Positions 55,224 through 64,000 of a stretch of 64,000 bases of DNA are shown piece by piece. The notes beneath the pieces are model-generated. The model had not been told where the DNA came from. It saw only the letters and a list, made by a program, of their open reading frames with translations, and searched no databases. How positions within the stretch are numbered: the stretch's first letter is position 1; the number at the start of each line of letters is the position of its first letter. The position numbers were made by a program, and so were the translations under genes. Origin of the DNA: Caballeronia fortuita. Lineage in GTDB: Bacteria; Pseudomonadota; Gammaproteobacteria; Burkholderiales; Burkholderiaceae. Location: positions 1 through 64,000 of the forward strand of contig NZ_FCNX02000009.1 of NCBI RefSeq assembly GCF_001544835.2. Reading direction: 5' to 3'.

Positions 55224-57611
55224 TTACTTCTTCTCTTCCGAGCGCTTGATGAGCTGGCCGATGTCGTGCCCCGCGCCGCCCGTGCCCGCGGCGAGCCGCG
55301 CCAGCGCAGTCGCGGCCGTGTCGCGCCGCACGCCGCTCTCCGGACGGAACTGCCTCGGCAACGCCATGTAAAACGTCGCGCCGCGATCAAGCGCGCCTTC
55401 GGCCCAGGCCTTGCCGCCATGCCGTTCGATGATGCGCCGCACGTTCGCGAGCCCGATGCCGGTGCCGTCGAACTGTTCGTTCACATGCAGACGCTGGAAC
55501 ACGCCGAAGAGCTTGTCGACGTAACGCATGTCGAAACCCACGCCGTTATCGCGCACGAAGTACACGACGTGCCCGACCATCTCGCCCGTGCCGTCGTGCG
55601 CGCCGACTTCGATCGTCGGCTGCTCACGTTGCGCGCTGAACTTCACCGCGTTGGACATGACGTTCGCGAACGCCACGTGCAGAAAGACGTGATCCGCTTC
55701 GATGGGCGGCAGCGCGTCCACCTTCCAGCGCACACGCGCCGACGCGCTTTCGTCGATGTCGTTCTGGATCACCGTATGCACGAGCGCGCGGACATCGACC
55801 TTATGCGGACGCAGCGCCGCGCGGCCGAGTTGCGCGAACGAAAGAAGATCGTCGACGAGACGTCCGCCGAAACGCGCCGACGTCACGATGCGGTCCAGAT
55901 AGCCGCGCCCGCGCTCGGACAGCTTCTCGCCGTCCATCTGCTTCAAGAGATCCGCGAAGCTCACGATATGCCGCAGCGGCGCGCGCAGATCGTGCGACAC
56001 CGTGTACGAAAACCCTTCGAGTTCGTGATTCGCGCGCCCGAGTTCGGTCGCGAGCTGCGCGATTTCCTCCGCGCGCCTGAGCACGATGCCGAGCACCGCC
56101 GCGCGGAATTCCAGCGCGATCTCGCGTTCGGCGGGACGCCACGGCAGCGAGCGGTTGCGTACGACATCGGTCCAGGTCTCGAAGCTCACGCGCGGCGAAA
56201 GCGATGCGGAAAGACCCGTCAGTTTCGCGCGCGGATCGCCGGCCCATTCGATCGTCTGCACGACTTCGCGGCGGAACCAGATCACGTAATTGCGGTAGAT
56301 CTTCGATATCGACACCGCGAGAAAGCCCGCCACTTCCGGCGAATCCGCGAGCGCCGGGCAATCCTGCGACGCGCGGTCCGACATCACCACGTCCTCGCTC
56401 TGATTGTCGAGCCAGTCGACGAGCGCCGTGACGCTGTGCTCGCCCGGCGTCACGCCGACGAGCGACGTGCGGCCCTCGAAAATCACCGCCGCGCCCGACG
56501 AACGCGTGAAGCCGAGCAGATCGGAGGCATCGTTGACGAGCGCCTCCACGAAGCTGTCGGTGTTCGCCATCGACGAAAGCAGCTTCGAAAGCATGCGGCG
56601 CAGTTCGAGCCGGTAATGCGCTTCGGCTTGCGTGTCGCGCGCCTCGATCTGCAGCGAGACGATCTGCGCGACGTGCTCGCACGCGGTACGCACTTCGAAC
56701 GGCGGCAGGCGCGGCGTCGCGTGGTGGCAGGAGATGAGGCCCCAGAGCTTGTCGTCGACGAGGATCGACATCGACATCGACGCGAGCGTGCCCATGTTGC
56801 GCATGTACTGCAAATGCACGGGCGACACGCTGCGCAGCGACGCGTAGGTGAGATCGGTCGGGCGGCCTGTCGCCGGATGCAGCGCGGGCACGAGCGGCGC
56901 GGCTTCGTAATCGGCATTCGAAATCAGCCGGATGCGATTCCTGCGATACAGCTCGCGCGCCTGCGCCGGAATGTCCGATGCCGGAAAGTGCTGGTTCAGA
57001 TACGACGGATAGCCCGGCTCGACAGCTTCGGCAAGCACGTTGCCGTTGCCTTCGTCATCGAACCGGTAGACGAGCGTGCGGCCGAAGCCGGTGATGCGCG
57101 CGATTTCATCGGCGGCGAACTGGCAAATCTGCTCGACGGTGCGCATCGACTGCACTTCGGTGACGAAGGAGCGCACGCGGGGATACATCGTCGAGAAGAC
57201 GTCGGCGGTGTCCTGCGCGGGTTCGACTTCGACGAACAGCAGCCCGTCATGCCGATGCACGACGATGGCGACGGGCGCGTTCGGCGTCCAGCCGTCGAGC
57301 ACGACATTGCCGACGTGGATCGTCGCGCCATCGCGCGTGAGCTGCTTCAGGCCCGCGCTCGCGCGATCGGCCGCGTGCGGGCCGAGCACCGTCGATAGCG
57401 CGCGGCCGAGGCATGCCTCCGGCGCGATATGCGCGAACTGCGCGACATTGGCGCTCGCCTGCAAGATATGGCAGTGCGCGTCGACGCTGAATAGCACGCC
57501 ATGAGGCTGGATGCCGCCGGGAATGTGAATCGGCTCGCGCGCGCATTGCGCGTAGACCGATGCATCGAGCGAATCGGAATCGGTGATTTCTGCGTGGGAG
57601 GTTTTGTCCAT
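55224..57611 (-). CDS. bphP: Bacteriophytochrome histidine kinase
   Basis: 795 residues. The N-terminal PAS has Cys23 in QCAREPIHIPGGIQPHG, the biliverdin attachment site of bacterial phytochromes. The GAF domain contains FPASDIPAQARELYRRNRIRLI (PASDIP), and the PHY domain has YIWFRRE-like VIWFRREVVQTIEWAG. The HisKA box SYTVSHDLRAPLRHI and an ATPase domain (NAVKFSA, DNGVGFD, GTGIGLANVRRI) follow. It senses red/far-red light and phosphorylates a response regulator. No haem oxygenase or cognate regulator gene is adjacent. Confidence 0.95.
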   Translation of the reverse strand: MDKTSHAEITDSDSLDASVYAQCAREPIHIPGGIQPHGVLFSVDAHCHILQASANVAQFAHIAPEACLGRALSTVLGPHAADRASAGLKQLTRDGATIHVGNVVLDGWTPNAPVAIVVHRHDGLLFVEVEPAQDTADVFSTMYPRVRSFVTEVQSMRTVEQICQFAADEIARITGFGRTLVYRFDDEGNGNVLAEAVEPGYPSYLNQHFPASDIPAQARELYRRNRIRLISNADYEAAPLVPALHPATGRPTDLTYASLRSVSPVHLQYMRNMGTLASMSMSILVDDKLWGLISCHHATPRLPPFEVRTACEHVAQIVSLQIEARDTQAEAHYRLELRRMLSKLLSSMANTDSFVEALVNDASDLLGFTRSSGAAVIFEGRTSLVGVTPGEHSVTALVDWLDNQSEDVVMSDRASQDCPALADSPEVAGFLAVSISKIYRNYVIWFRREVVQTIEWAGDPRAKLTGLSASLSPRVSFETWTDVVRNRSLPWRPAEREIALEFRAAVLGIVLRRAEEIAQLATELGRANHELEGFSYTVSHDLRAPLRHIVSFADLLKQMDGEKLSERGRGYLDRIVTSARFGGRLVDDLLSFAQLGRAALRPHKVDVRALVHTVIQNDIDESASARVRWKVDALPPIEADHVFLHVAFANVMSNAVKFSAQREQPTIEVGAHDGTGEMVGHVVYFVRDNGVGFDMRYVDKLFGVFQRLHVNEQFDGTGIGLANVRRIIERHGGKAWAEGALDRGATFYMALPRQFRPESGVRRDTAATALARLAAGTGGAGHDIGQLIKRSEEKK

Positions 57612-57928
57612 CCTCGTCCTGACAATGCGTTTTCAGCCGTTGATCGGCCGATCATCCCTGAATCATAGATGTGTTGAGCGGTCGTTAGAAAGAAAGGCGT
57701 CGTTACGGTGCTTTCTACTGGCCGCGCGTGATGCGTCAGTCATTTCTACGTCCACGCGGGGCGATGAACGCTAATAAGCAGGCGTCGCGCATCTTACCTT
57801 CACGAAACTTCATGAGCGCGCCAGCCGCATGAAACGTTCCGCGCCATGCGCTGATAACATGCGGGGCCGATCCACGCGAGCTACGCCGGAGGAAAGATGC
57901 AGCATGACTGTTCCGCGCGTCCGAACCA
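57612..57928. other. Divergent region between bphP and the TpsB gene, with a short leader ORF
   Basis: 317 bases with no full gene. At 57897 an ATG with strong GGAGGAAAG upstream opens an 11-codon frame, MQHDCSARPNH, whose TGA (57930-57932) overlaps the first in-frame TTG (57929-57931) of the TpsB gene. Confidence 0.5.
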
Positions 57929-59686
57929 TTGACGCGCGCACGATTCGCCGCGACCCTTCTGCCCGTCGCGGTTCTATGCAGCATGAATGCGCGCGATGCC
58001 GCCGCGCAATCGTATCGCGATGTCGCGCCAATCGCGCCGCCTGCCGTCGAACGGCCGCGCGCGCCGGCGTCGCCGCCGGAACCCGCCGACGATTCGCAGA
58101 GAATCGCGATCGCAGACCTGCGCGGCATCGCGTTCGTGCGCGCGGATGCCGCCACGGGCGCGTCGCAGTCGAGCGCGAACGGCGCGATCACATCGACGGG
58201 CGCGCCTTTACTCACGTCCGCGTTCCTCGATGAATTCGCCGCAGACCTTCACGAGCCGCTGACCTTCGCGCGTCTCGCGCAGATCCGCCGCGCCGTCGTG
58301 CAGCGGTATCGCACGGCGGGCCAGCCGCTCGTCGATGTCTACGTGCCCGAGCAGGACGTGAGCGATGGCGCTGTGAAGATCGTGATCGCCGAGTTTCGCG
58401 CGGGGCGCGTGACGCCGAAAGGCAATCGTTACTTTTCCGATGCGTTGCTCACGCGCGAGATGCCGCTCGAAAGCGGCGCGCCGATCCGCGAAGCCGATGT
58501 CGCCGCCGGGCTTGCGTTGCTCAACGCGAATCCGTATCGGCGCGTGGACGTGATCTATACGCCCGGCACCGCGCCCGATACGACCGATGTCGTGTTGCAG
58601 ACGCAAGACCGTTTTCCGTTTCGCGTCTACGGCGGCTACAACAACGATGGCGTGCGCGATCTCGGGCGCGATCGCATTCTCGCAGGCTTCGATTACGGCA
58701 ATTTGTTCGGCATCGATGCGCGCATCGGCTATCAGATGACCGCGAGTAACGACTTGCTGAGCGGCAATCCGGACATCGAAGGGCGGCCCGATCGTCCGCG
58801 CTATATCGCGCACGCGTTCAATGCGGTGGCGCCGCTGCCGTGGATGGATCGCGTCGAACTGTTCGGCGTGTTCGCGCAAAGCACGCCGCGTCTGCCGGAC
58901 AGTTACGGTCAGACCGGTCTCAGCGCGCAGTTGAGCTTTCGCTACGACAGGCGTCTGCCGCCGCTCGACAACGCGGGCGCGTGGCAACAGCAACTGCAGT
59001 TCGGCTACGACTTCAAGCGTTCGAACAACGATCTCGAATTCGGCGGCTTTCAGGTGTTCAATGCGAACACGCATATCCATCAGTTCGTGATCGCCTACGA
59101 TCTGTCGGGCAGCGATGCTTCCGGCGATACGCATGTCAACGCGTCGCTTTTCCTGAGTCCCGGCTACTTCGACAGCGACAGCAACGACGACGCCTACGAC
59201 GCCGCGCGTCTGGGCGCGAAGCCACGCTATCAGTACATGCAGTTGTCGGCGCAGCGCGATTTGCCGCTCGGCAAAACGGGCTTTTCGATATCGGCGCGCG
59301 GGTTGTTGCAATGGACCGGCAGCACGCTGTTGCCGAGCGAGGAACTCGGACTGGGCGGCGATGCCACGGTACGCGGCTACGAGCCGTATTCCGCGCAGGG
59401 CGATCGCGGATGGAACCTGCAGACGGAACTCCGCGCGCCGGCGCTATCGGCGGGCAGCGCGGCGCTGCAGCCGTTCGTGTTCTTCGATGCCGGGCACGTG
59501 TGGAATCGGATCCCGGAATTCGGCGAGGTGAACAACGCATCGCTCGCCAGCATCGGCGCGGGCGTGCGCGTTCAGGTCGGACGCTTCGTCAGCTTCCGCG
59601 GCACCTACGGTTTTCCGTTGAAGGCGGTCGTGCCGAACGGATCGAAAGCGCCGGTCGGAGAATTGTTTCTCGTGATCGGCAGCTAG
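57929..59686 (+). CDS. Two-partner secretion outer-membrane transporter (TpsB, FhaC/ShlB family)
   Basis: 585 residues if the TTG at 57929 is the start; no in-frame ATG gives a signal peptide, and the residues after the TTG do (FAATLLPVAVLCSM...AAAQ). Two POTRA-like domains follow (PLTFARLAQIRRAVVQRYRTAGQPLVDVYVPEQD), then a barrel with the conserved VRGY motif (GGDATVRGYEPYSAQG) and a terminal strand (FLVIGS). It exports a TpsA partner. The tpsA candidate lies convergent, 24 bp from this stop. Confidence 0.92.
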   Translation: MTRARFAATLLPVAVLCSMNARDAAAQSYRDVAPIAPPAVERPRAPASPPEPADDSQRIAIADLRGIAFVRADAATGASQSSANGAITSTGAPLLTSAFLDEFAADLHEPLTFARLAQIRRAVVQRYRTAGQPLVDVYVPEQDVSDGAVKIVIAEFRAGRVTPKGNRYFSDALLTREMPLESGAPIREADVAAGLALLNANPYRRVDVIYTPGTAPDTTDVVLQTQDRFPFRVYGGYNNDGVRDLGRDRILAGFDYGNLFGIDARIGYQMTASNDLLSGNPDIEGRPDRPRYIAHAFNAVAPLPWMDRVELFGVFAQSTPRLPDSYGQTGLSAQLSFRYDRRLPPLDNAGAWQQQLQFGYDFKRSNNDLEFGGFQVFNANTHIHQFVIAYDLSGSDASGDTHVNASLFLSPGYFDSDSNDDAYDAARLGAKPRYQYMQLSAQRDLPLGKTGFSISARGLLQWTGSTLLPSEELGLGGDATVRGYEPYSAQGDRGWNLQTELRAPALSAGSAALQPFVFFDAGHVWNRIPEFGEVNNASLASIGAGVRVQVGRFVSFRGTYGFPLKAVVPNGSKAPVGELFLVIGS

Positions 59687-59710
59687 GATTCCGTTCGGCA
59701 CGCCAGCGCG

Positions 59711-62104
59711 TCAGGGTTGCGCCTGCTGCCACTGCAAGACAGGATGCGTCGCGCCCGAGGGCATCGCCCAGACGCCGTTCGACGGAATGCCCCAGTCGAG
59801 GAAGTTCGACGGATTGCTCATCTGCGCGGTCGTGAGGCCGTTCGAATCGGGCGGCGCCGTGCCCGAGTTCGAGCCGGCGGCGCTGGTGCGGATCGTCGTG
59901 TCCCTGTTCCAGTAGACGTTGTTGTGAATCGCGCCCTGGTTGTAGGCTGCGATGCCGCCGTATGCGTCGCCCGGAGGCCCGCCGCCGCCGACTTGCCCGA
60001 CCGCGAACGATTCGTTGATGACGCCCGTCGTGCCATTGACGTAGACGAGGCCGCCGCCGCCGAAACCGCCGACGCCGCCCGTCGCGTAAGACTGCGTGAT
60101 GAGCCCGTTATTGAACGCGACGAGCCCGCCGGTTTCGCCATGCGTCCCGGCGTACGTGGTGCCGCTCGCGTACGACTGCGCGATCGTGCCGTTGTTCACG
60201 CCGACGAGTCCGCCCGCCGGAATCTGATAGCCGACGTCCGCCGTGCTCGACGAGCGCTCGACGATCCCGTTGTTCACGCCGACGATACCGCCTGCGCCCG
60301 CGCCGCCGAAGCCGTTCTGCGAGACGCTGCCCGTCGTGTTGACGTACGCGACGACGCCGTTGTTCTGGCCCGCGAGCAGGCCGAACGCGCCCGACGAATA
60401 GCCGTTCGTGTTCGAGTTCGTGAGATTCAGGTCGCGCACCACGCCGTTCGCGCCGATCACGCCGAACATGCCCTGACGGTCGTCGTCGAGATTGGCCGTC
60501 GTCGTGAGCTTGTCGATGGTGTGGCCGAAGCCGTCGAACTGACCGGTGAACGGCGTCGCCGTCGCGCCGATCGCGGTGAAGTAGTTGGGATACGCCGTCG
60601 CGCTCGCGTCGATATCCTTGCCGAGCGCGTAGTTGCCCGCGAGGTCTTTCGACACGTTGGAGAGATCGGTGAGATTGTTGACGAGCTTGTACGCCGTCGC
60701 CTGCGTGACGAGCCCGCTGTACGGCGCGGCCGTCCATCCGCTGTTCGTGAGCAGCGTGCCCGGCGCGTATCTGCCGTTCATGTCATACAGCACGCTGACG
60801 ATGCCGCCGCTCTTCGACCAGTCGATCGTGCCGCCGTTCGTCACGCCGCCGCCGTTGTCGACGCCGCCCGCATCCGCGCGCAGCGTGAGATTGCCGTTTC
60901 CCGTATTGCCGACGATCGCGCCCGGCCCGATCACCACGCCATGCGCCGCGCCGAGCGTCAGCGACGCATTGCCGTTCCACTGGACGTTGCCGCCGACGCT
61001 CAGATCGCCGGTGCCCGCTTCGACATCGACCGATGTGCCGTTGGAAAGACTGCGCGCGAGCGCGTCCGCGTTGGTCTGATCGACGGTGAACGCCGGCGCG
61101 CCGACCTTCCAGGTGCGCGCCGTCACGTTCGCGCCTGCGAGATCGAGCGCGTTCCCGCGCGTTTCGACGGTGCCGCCGCTGCCGTCCGCGTTCGTCGCGG
61201 CAATCGCGCCGTTCGCGTGGACCGCGCCCTGGTCGGCGACGAGCCATACGTGGCCTTCGCGCGTGGCGGTGCCGGTCGCGCGGATCGCGCTGCTGTTGCC
61301 CGCGAGAGCGTACACGTTGCCGTCGGCGGCTTGCAGGTTCGCCTGCGCCGCGCGGATCGTGCCGCCGTTCATCGCCGTGCCGCCGCTGCCCGCCTGCACG
61401 AAAACCTGCTGTCCGCTCGACGAATCCTGCAGAAGCACCTGATTGCCGGTCGCGATCTCGACCGTGCCCTGCGGCGCGTTGATGCTGCCGCCGTTCACCG
61501 TGGCCGAGCGCGACACGAGGAACACGTCGCCGCCGCTCGATCCGATCGTGCCGAGGTTGATGACCATACCGTCGCCGCCGCCCGACAGCGTGAGCGGGCC
61601 GCCCTGCATGAACGCGTCGTTGCCGATGTCGAGCGCCGACGCGACGAAGCGCCCGCCCGTCGCGACGACACCGCCCGGCCCGACCAGCACGCCTTGCGGA
61701 TTGACGAGGTACACGCTGCCGGTCGCGCTGAGCTGCCCGAGAATCACCGACGCCTCGCCGCCGGTCACGCGATTGAGCGTCGCGCCGCTGCCGTTGTTGA
61801 TCGTGACCTGACGTCCGCTGCCGATCGAAAAGCTGTTCCAGTCGATGACGCCGCGCGTCGTCGTCTGATTGACGGTGAGCGCCTGACCACCGCCGCTGAT
61901 TGCGCCGCTGCCCGCGACGAACTGGCCGCCGGACGGCAAGGGCGGCGCTGCATTGGCGAGCGTCGCGCAGGCGAGCCCCGCGACGAGCGGCACGAGTATC
62001 GCGAGCGGTCGCAGACGCACGCGGTGAAACGCGGTTTCGGAAACAGGCAAACGCTTGGACGAACGCGTGGGCGAACAGCTGCGCAAACGATTGCTACGGT
62101 GCAT
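59711..62104 (-). CDS. Two-partner secretion exoprotein (TpsA) with TPS domain and GLUG repeats
   Basis: 797 residues from the ATG at 62102-62104, five bases after GGAGG. An extended signal peptide (about 50 residues) is followed by a TPS domain: QFVAGSGAISGGGQALTVNQTTTRGVIDWNSFSIGSG, NRVTGGEASVILGQL and YLVNPQGVLVGPGG with the NPQG motif. The middle is a beta-helix-like repeat. The C-terminal third has GLUG-type repeats (GGLVGVNNGTIAQSYASG, GGLVAFNNGLITQSYATGG). It is short for a TpsA, so an adhesin of modest size is likely. Confidence 0.93.
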   Translation of the reverse strand: MHRSNRLRSCSPTRSSKRLPVSETAFHRVRLRPLAILVPLVAGLACATLANAAPPLPSGGQFVAGSGAISGGGQALTVNQTTTRGVIDWNSFSIGSGRQVTINNGSGATLNRVTGGEASVILGQLSATGSVYLVNPQGVLVGPGGVVATGGRFVASALDIGNDAFMQGGPLTLSGGGDGMVINLGTIGSSGGDVFLVSRSATVNGGSINAPQGTVEIATGNQVLLQDSSSGQQVFVQAGSGGTAMNGGTIRAAQANLQAADGNVYALAGNSSAIRATGTATREGHVWLVADQGAVHANGAIAATNADGSGGTVETRGNALDLAGANVTARTWKVGAPAFTVDQTNADALARSLSNGTSVDVEAGTGDLSVGGNVQWNGNASLTLGAAHGVVIGPGAIVGNTGNGNLTLRADAGGVDNGGGVTNGGTIDWSKSGGIVSVLYDMNGRYAPGTLLTNSGWTAAPYSGLVTQATAYKLVNNLTDLSNVSKDLAGNYALGKDIDASATAYPNYFTAIGATATPFTGQFDGFGHTIDKLTTTANLDDDRQGMFGVIGANGVVRDLNLTNSNTNGYSSGAFGLLAGQNNGVVAYVNTTGSVSQNGFGGAGAGGIVGVNNGIVERSSSTADVGYQIPAGGLVGVNNGTIAQSYASGTTYAGTHGETGGLVAFNNGLITQSYATGGVGGFGGGGLVYVNGTTGVINESFAVGQVGGGGPPGDAYGGIAAYNQGAIHNNVYWNRDTTIRTSAAGSNSGTAPPDSNGLTTAQMSNPSNFLDWGIPSNGVWAMPSGATHPVLQWQQAQP

Positions 62105-62379
62105 GACCACCTCCAGTCGGTGTCGATTGTTGTCATCGTTGTGGGCCGCTGACGGTGTAGCCGCTTTTCAGCCGGGCGATTCGTGACACCGCCGGGAGCC
62201 GCGAACATCGACGTGCGAGCAGGCGCGCAGATGGTATCGTCCGCGCCCCGCACGCCAATGTGGGGTTCCGCACATTCGGCCAGCGCAAAAAAACGTCCAT
62301 GCCCGAGCGCGAGGCGCGCCAAGGCGCGCGCGCGGCGCGGCACGGAAATTGATCAGACGAACAGAAGCGGACGAACCCG

Positions 62380-62748
62380 TTACGGCAATGGTTTGCGCCG
62401 GCTCGACAATTCGATACGGCATTCGTGAAAGATGCGCTGGACGAGCGCGCTTTCGTAGTCGAGATCCTCGCCTTCCAGGATGCGCTCGATGTCGCCGCGC
62501 GAAGCATCGGCGTCGAGCGTGGCGGAAAAGCGCGCGGCGAGCGACTGTGCCGCCACCGAAAGCCGCGCGGTCTCGATCCAGTCCGCCGCGCGATGATGCC
62601 GGTCGAGCCAGCGATGCGCCGCGCGCACCTGAAACGACGTGTCGGGCCACTCGCCTTCGATGTAGTACGCGCCGAGCAAAGCGCAGGTGAGCCAGCACAG
62701 CAGATGCACCCGGTCGTCGGGGCCGAGGGGATAGCGCACTTGACTCAT
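62380..62748 (-). CDS. 122-residue hypothetical protein
   Basis: From the ATG at 62746-62748 (other frames above it run through the tandem repeats). It is a soluble, mostly helical protein with a hydrophobic stretch (HLLCWLTCALLGAYYIEG), FQVRAAHRWLDRHHRAADWIETARLSVAAQSL and an acidic ILEGEDLDYES. No family recognised. It follows the sensor kinase in the same direction after a 140-bp gap. Confidence 0.6.
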   Translation of the reverse strand: MSQVRYPLGPDDRVHLLCWLTCALLGAYYIEGEWPDTSFQVRAAHRWLDRHHRAADWIETARLSVAAQSLAARFSATLDADASRGDIERILEGEDLDYESALVQRIFHECRIELSSRRKPLP

Positions 62749-62749
62749 G

Positions 62750-62814
62750 ATGACCCATCGAAATGACCCATCGGAATGACGCATCGGAATGACGCATCGG
62801 AATGACGCATCGAC
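62750..62814. repeat. Five 13-bp tandem repeats upstream of the 122-residue gene
   Basis: Five consecutive units, ATGACCCATCGAA, ATGACCCATCGGA, two of ATGACGCATCGGA and ATGACGCATCGAC, fill 62750-62814. They end two bases from the gene's start codon. Near-identity of units 3 and 4 suggests recent slippage or a cooperative binding array. Confidence 0.92.
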
Positions 62815-62888
62815 GATATCACGCCGTGCCCGCGCCCGGCATGCCCGGCGCGTATGGCCGCGCGCGTCGTGCATGTCGCTGCGGGCAG

Positions 62889-64000
62889 TTAAGGCGTGGC
62901 GATGGTGACGGTCACGACGAGACCGCGCGGCGCGGCATCGGCGAGTTCGACCTGCGCGCCGATGCGTGCCGCGATGGTGCCGACGATGGAAAGCCCGAGT
63001 CCCGAGCCGTTCGCGTCGCTGCCCGGCACGCGATAGAACGGATCGAAGACGCGCGCGCGTTCCTCGGGCGCGATGCCCGGCCCGTCGTCCGCGACGCGAA
63101 TCCACGGCCGCGCGTTCGAGACGCCCGTCGCGAGATCGACGCGCCCGCCCGCCGGCGTATAGCGGATCGCGTTGTCGACGAGATTTTTCACCATGATCGT
63201 GATGTCGGCTTGCGGCGCGTGAATGAACACCTCGTCGACGCTCGATACGCCGATATCGATCTCCTTTTCTTCCGCGAGCGGCATCAGATCTTCGAGCACG
63301 TTGCGGAAAATCTCCTGCACGCGCAGCCGCGCGACATCGGCGTCCGTGCGTTGTTGCAGGCGCGCGAGCGTCAGCAGTTGATGCAGCAGCGAGCGCGTGC
63401 GCGCGAGGCCGCGCCGCAATGCATCGAGGCGTTCGCGCGCGGTGTCGGGCAACTCGGACGCGTCGAGCCGCTCCGCCTGCAGCGACAGCGCGGTCAGCGG
63501 CGAGCGCAATTCGTGCGCGGCATCGGCGACGAAGCGGCGCTGCAGCGCCACCGACGCCTCCACGCGCGCGAGCAGGCGGTTGATCGCGACGACGAAAGGC
63601 GCGATCTCGCTCGGCAGCGCGTCGCCGGAAAGCGCGGAGAGATCGTGCTCGGGCCGCGTGTCGAGGCCCGCCGACAGCGCCGCGAGCGGCCGGAACATGC
63701 GCCGCACGATCAGATGCAGCGCCGCGAGCAGCACCAGCGCGAGCGCGGCGAAGGGCGTCACGGTGGCGAGCGCGCTGTTGCGGGCGATCTCGTCGCGGCC
63801 CGCGGTCTTCTGGCCGATCACGACGCGCGTGCCGTCGTCGAGCGTCCTGACGGCGAGACGCCAGCGCGTGCCATCGACTATTGCGTTCTGCAGGCCGTCG
63901 GGGACATTGGCGGCGATGGAAAGCGGCGTGCGCTCGACGAGCGTCTGGATGACGAGCTTCGATTCCGCGTCGGCGCCGTCGACCTGGGCGAGCGCCTCGC
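62889..64000 (-). CDS. Two-component sensor histidine kinase (QseC/PmrB type), 5' part beyond the window
   Basis: 371 codons are visible and the frame stays open to the right edge. A periplasmic part (about the first 75 visible residues) leads to a membrane helix (FAALALVLLAALHLIVRRMF), a HAMP segment, HisKA with the phosphorylated His in DAAHELRSPLTALSLQ, and HATPase blocks NLVDNAIRYT, VADDGPGI and GSGLGLSIV. It senses an envelope signal. Its response regulator would lie to the right. Confidence 0.93.
   Translation of the reverse strand, partial: EALAQVDGADAESKLVIQTLVERTPLSIAANVPDGLQNAIVDGTRWRLAVRTLDDGTRVVIGQKTAGRDEIARNSALATVTPFAALALVLLAALHLIVRRMFRPLAALSAGLDTRPEHDLSALSGDALPSEIAPFVVAINRLLARVEASVALQRRFVADAAHELRSPLTALSLQAERLDASELPDTARERLDALRRGLARTRSLLHQLLTLARLQQRTDADVARLRVQEIFRNVLEDLMPLAEEKEIDIGVSSVDEVFIHAPQADITIMVKNLVDNAIRYTPAGGRVDLATGVSNARPWIRVADDGPGIAPEERARVFDPFYRVPGSDANGSGLGLSIVGTIAARIGAQVELADAAPRGLVVTVTIATP

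Noticed and set aside
59717..62152. An 811-codon plus-strand open frame opposite TpsA
   Set aside because: Composition is dominated by Arg, Ala and Val with no motif, while the minus strand encodes a clear TPS domain.

Overview
The window is high-GC DNA with dense, short-spaced genes, long antisense shadow ORFs and Burkholderia-type gene content: a porin, a class VII P450, a bacteriophytochrome, an acetoin cluster, HipBA, and many small conserved hypothetical proteins. I infer a member of Burkholderia sensu lato (Burkholderia, Paraburkholderia or Caballeronia). A tyrosine recombinase, parA, parB, a repeat-bearing intergenic region and a replication-initiator-like gene lie together at 9.7-15.6 kb. 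This suggests the origin and partition region of a secondary chromosome or megaplasmid rather than of the main chromosome.

Layout. 0-9.5 kb is all on the minus strand: the start of a thiolase, a self-sufficient P450-reductase-ferredoxin fusion, a classical autotransporter with a Pro-Thr linker, a dienelactone-hydrolase/SnoaL fusion that seems to have lost its catalytic residues, and an Nramp Mn transporter (mntH) with a perfect inverted repeat upstream. 9.7-17.9 kb is plus strand: recombinase, parAB, iteron-like repeats, terminator, rep-like gene, then a full-length rpoD paralogue. 18-22.8 kb holds an MCP, a GST, an SDR and small secreted proteins.

22.8-30.5 kb is an acetoin catabolism locus: acoR, a -24/-12 promoter, acoX-acoA-acoB-acoC, and a lipoate-ligase-like gene. 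No E3 (acoL) gene is present. 30.5-38.5 kb holds envelope proteins, a DeoR-type regulator divergent from a Nudix hydrolase, a modABC molybdate operon with a perfect ModE-type box, an enoyl-CoA hydratase and a GST. 38.9-40.5 kb is a hipBA module with repeated operator-like half-sites.

40.7-53.2 kb is mostly metabolic and signalling genes: a PQQ-type sugar dehydrogenase with cytochrome c, a VOC protein with a previously unlisted 55-residue neighbour, a pyruvyl-transferase-like protein, a K+ channel, an SDR, a PAS-GGDEF cyclase, a SET-domain protein, an FAD-linked oxidase and an EamA exporter with a histidine-rich tail. 54-64 kb holds a porin, a bacteriophytochrome kinase, a two-partner secretion pair arranged tail to tail, a small gene preceded by five 13-bp tandem repeats, and a sensor kinase that runs off the window end.

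No rRNA, tRNA, CRISPR array or insertion sequence was recognised. Functional assignments rest on motif recognition by eye. No database search was possible.
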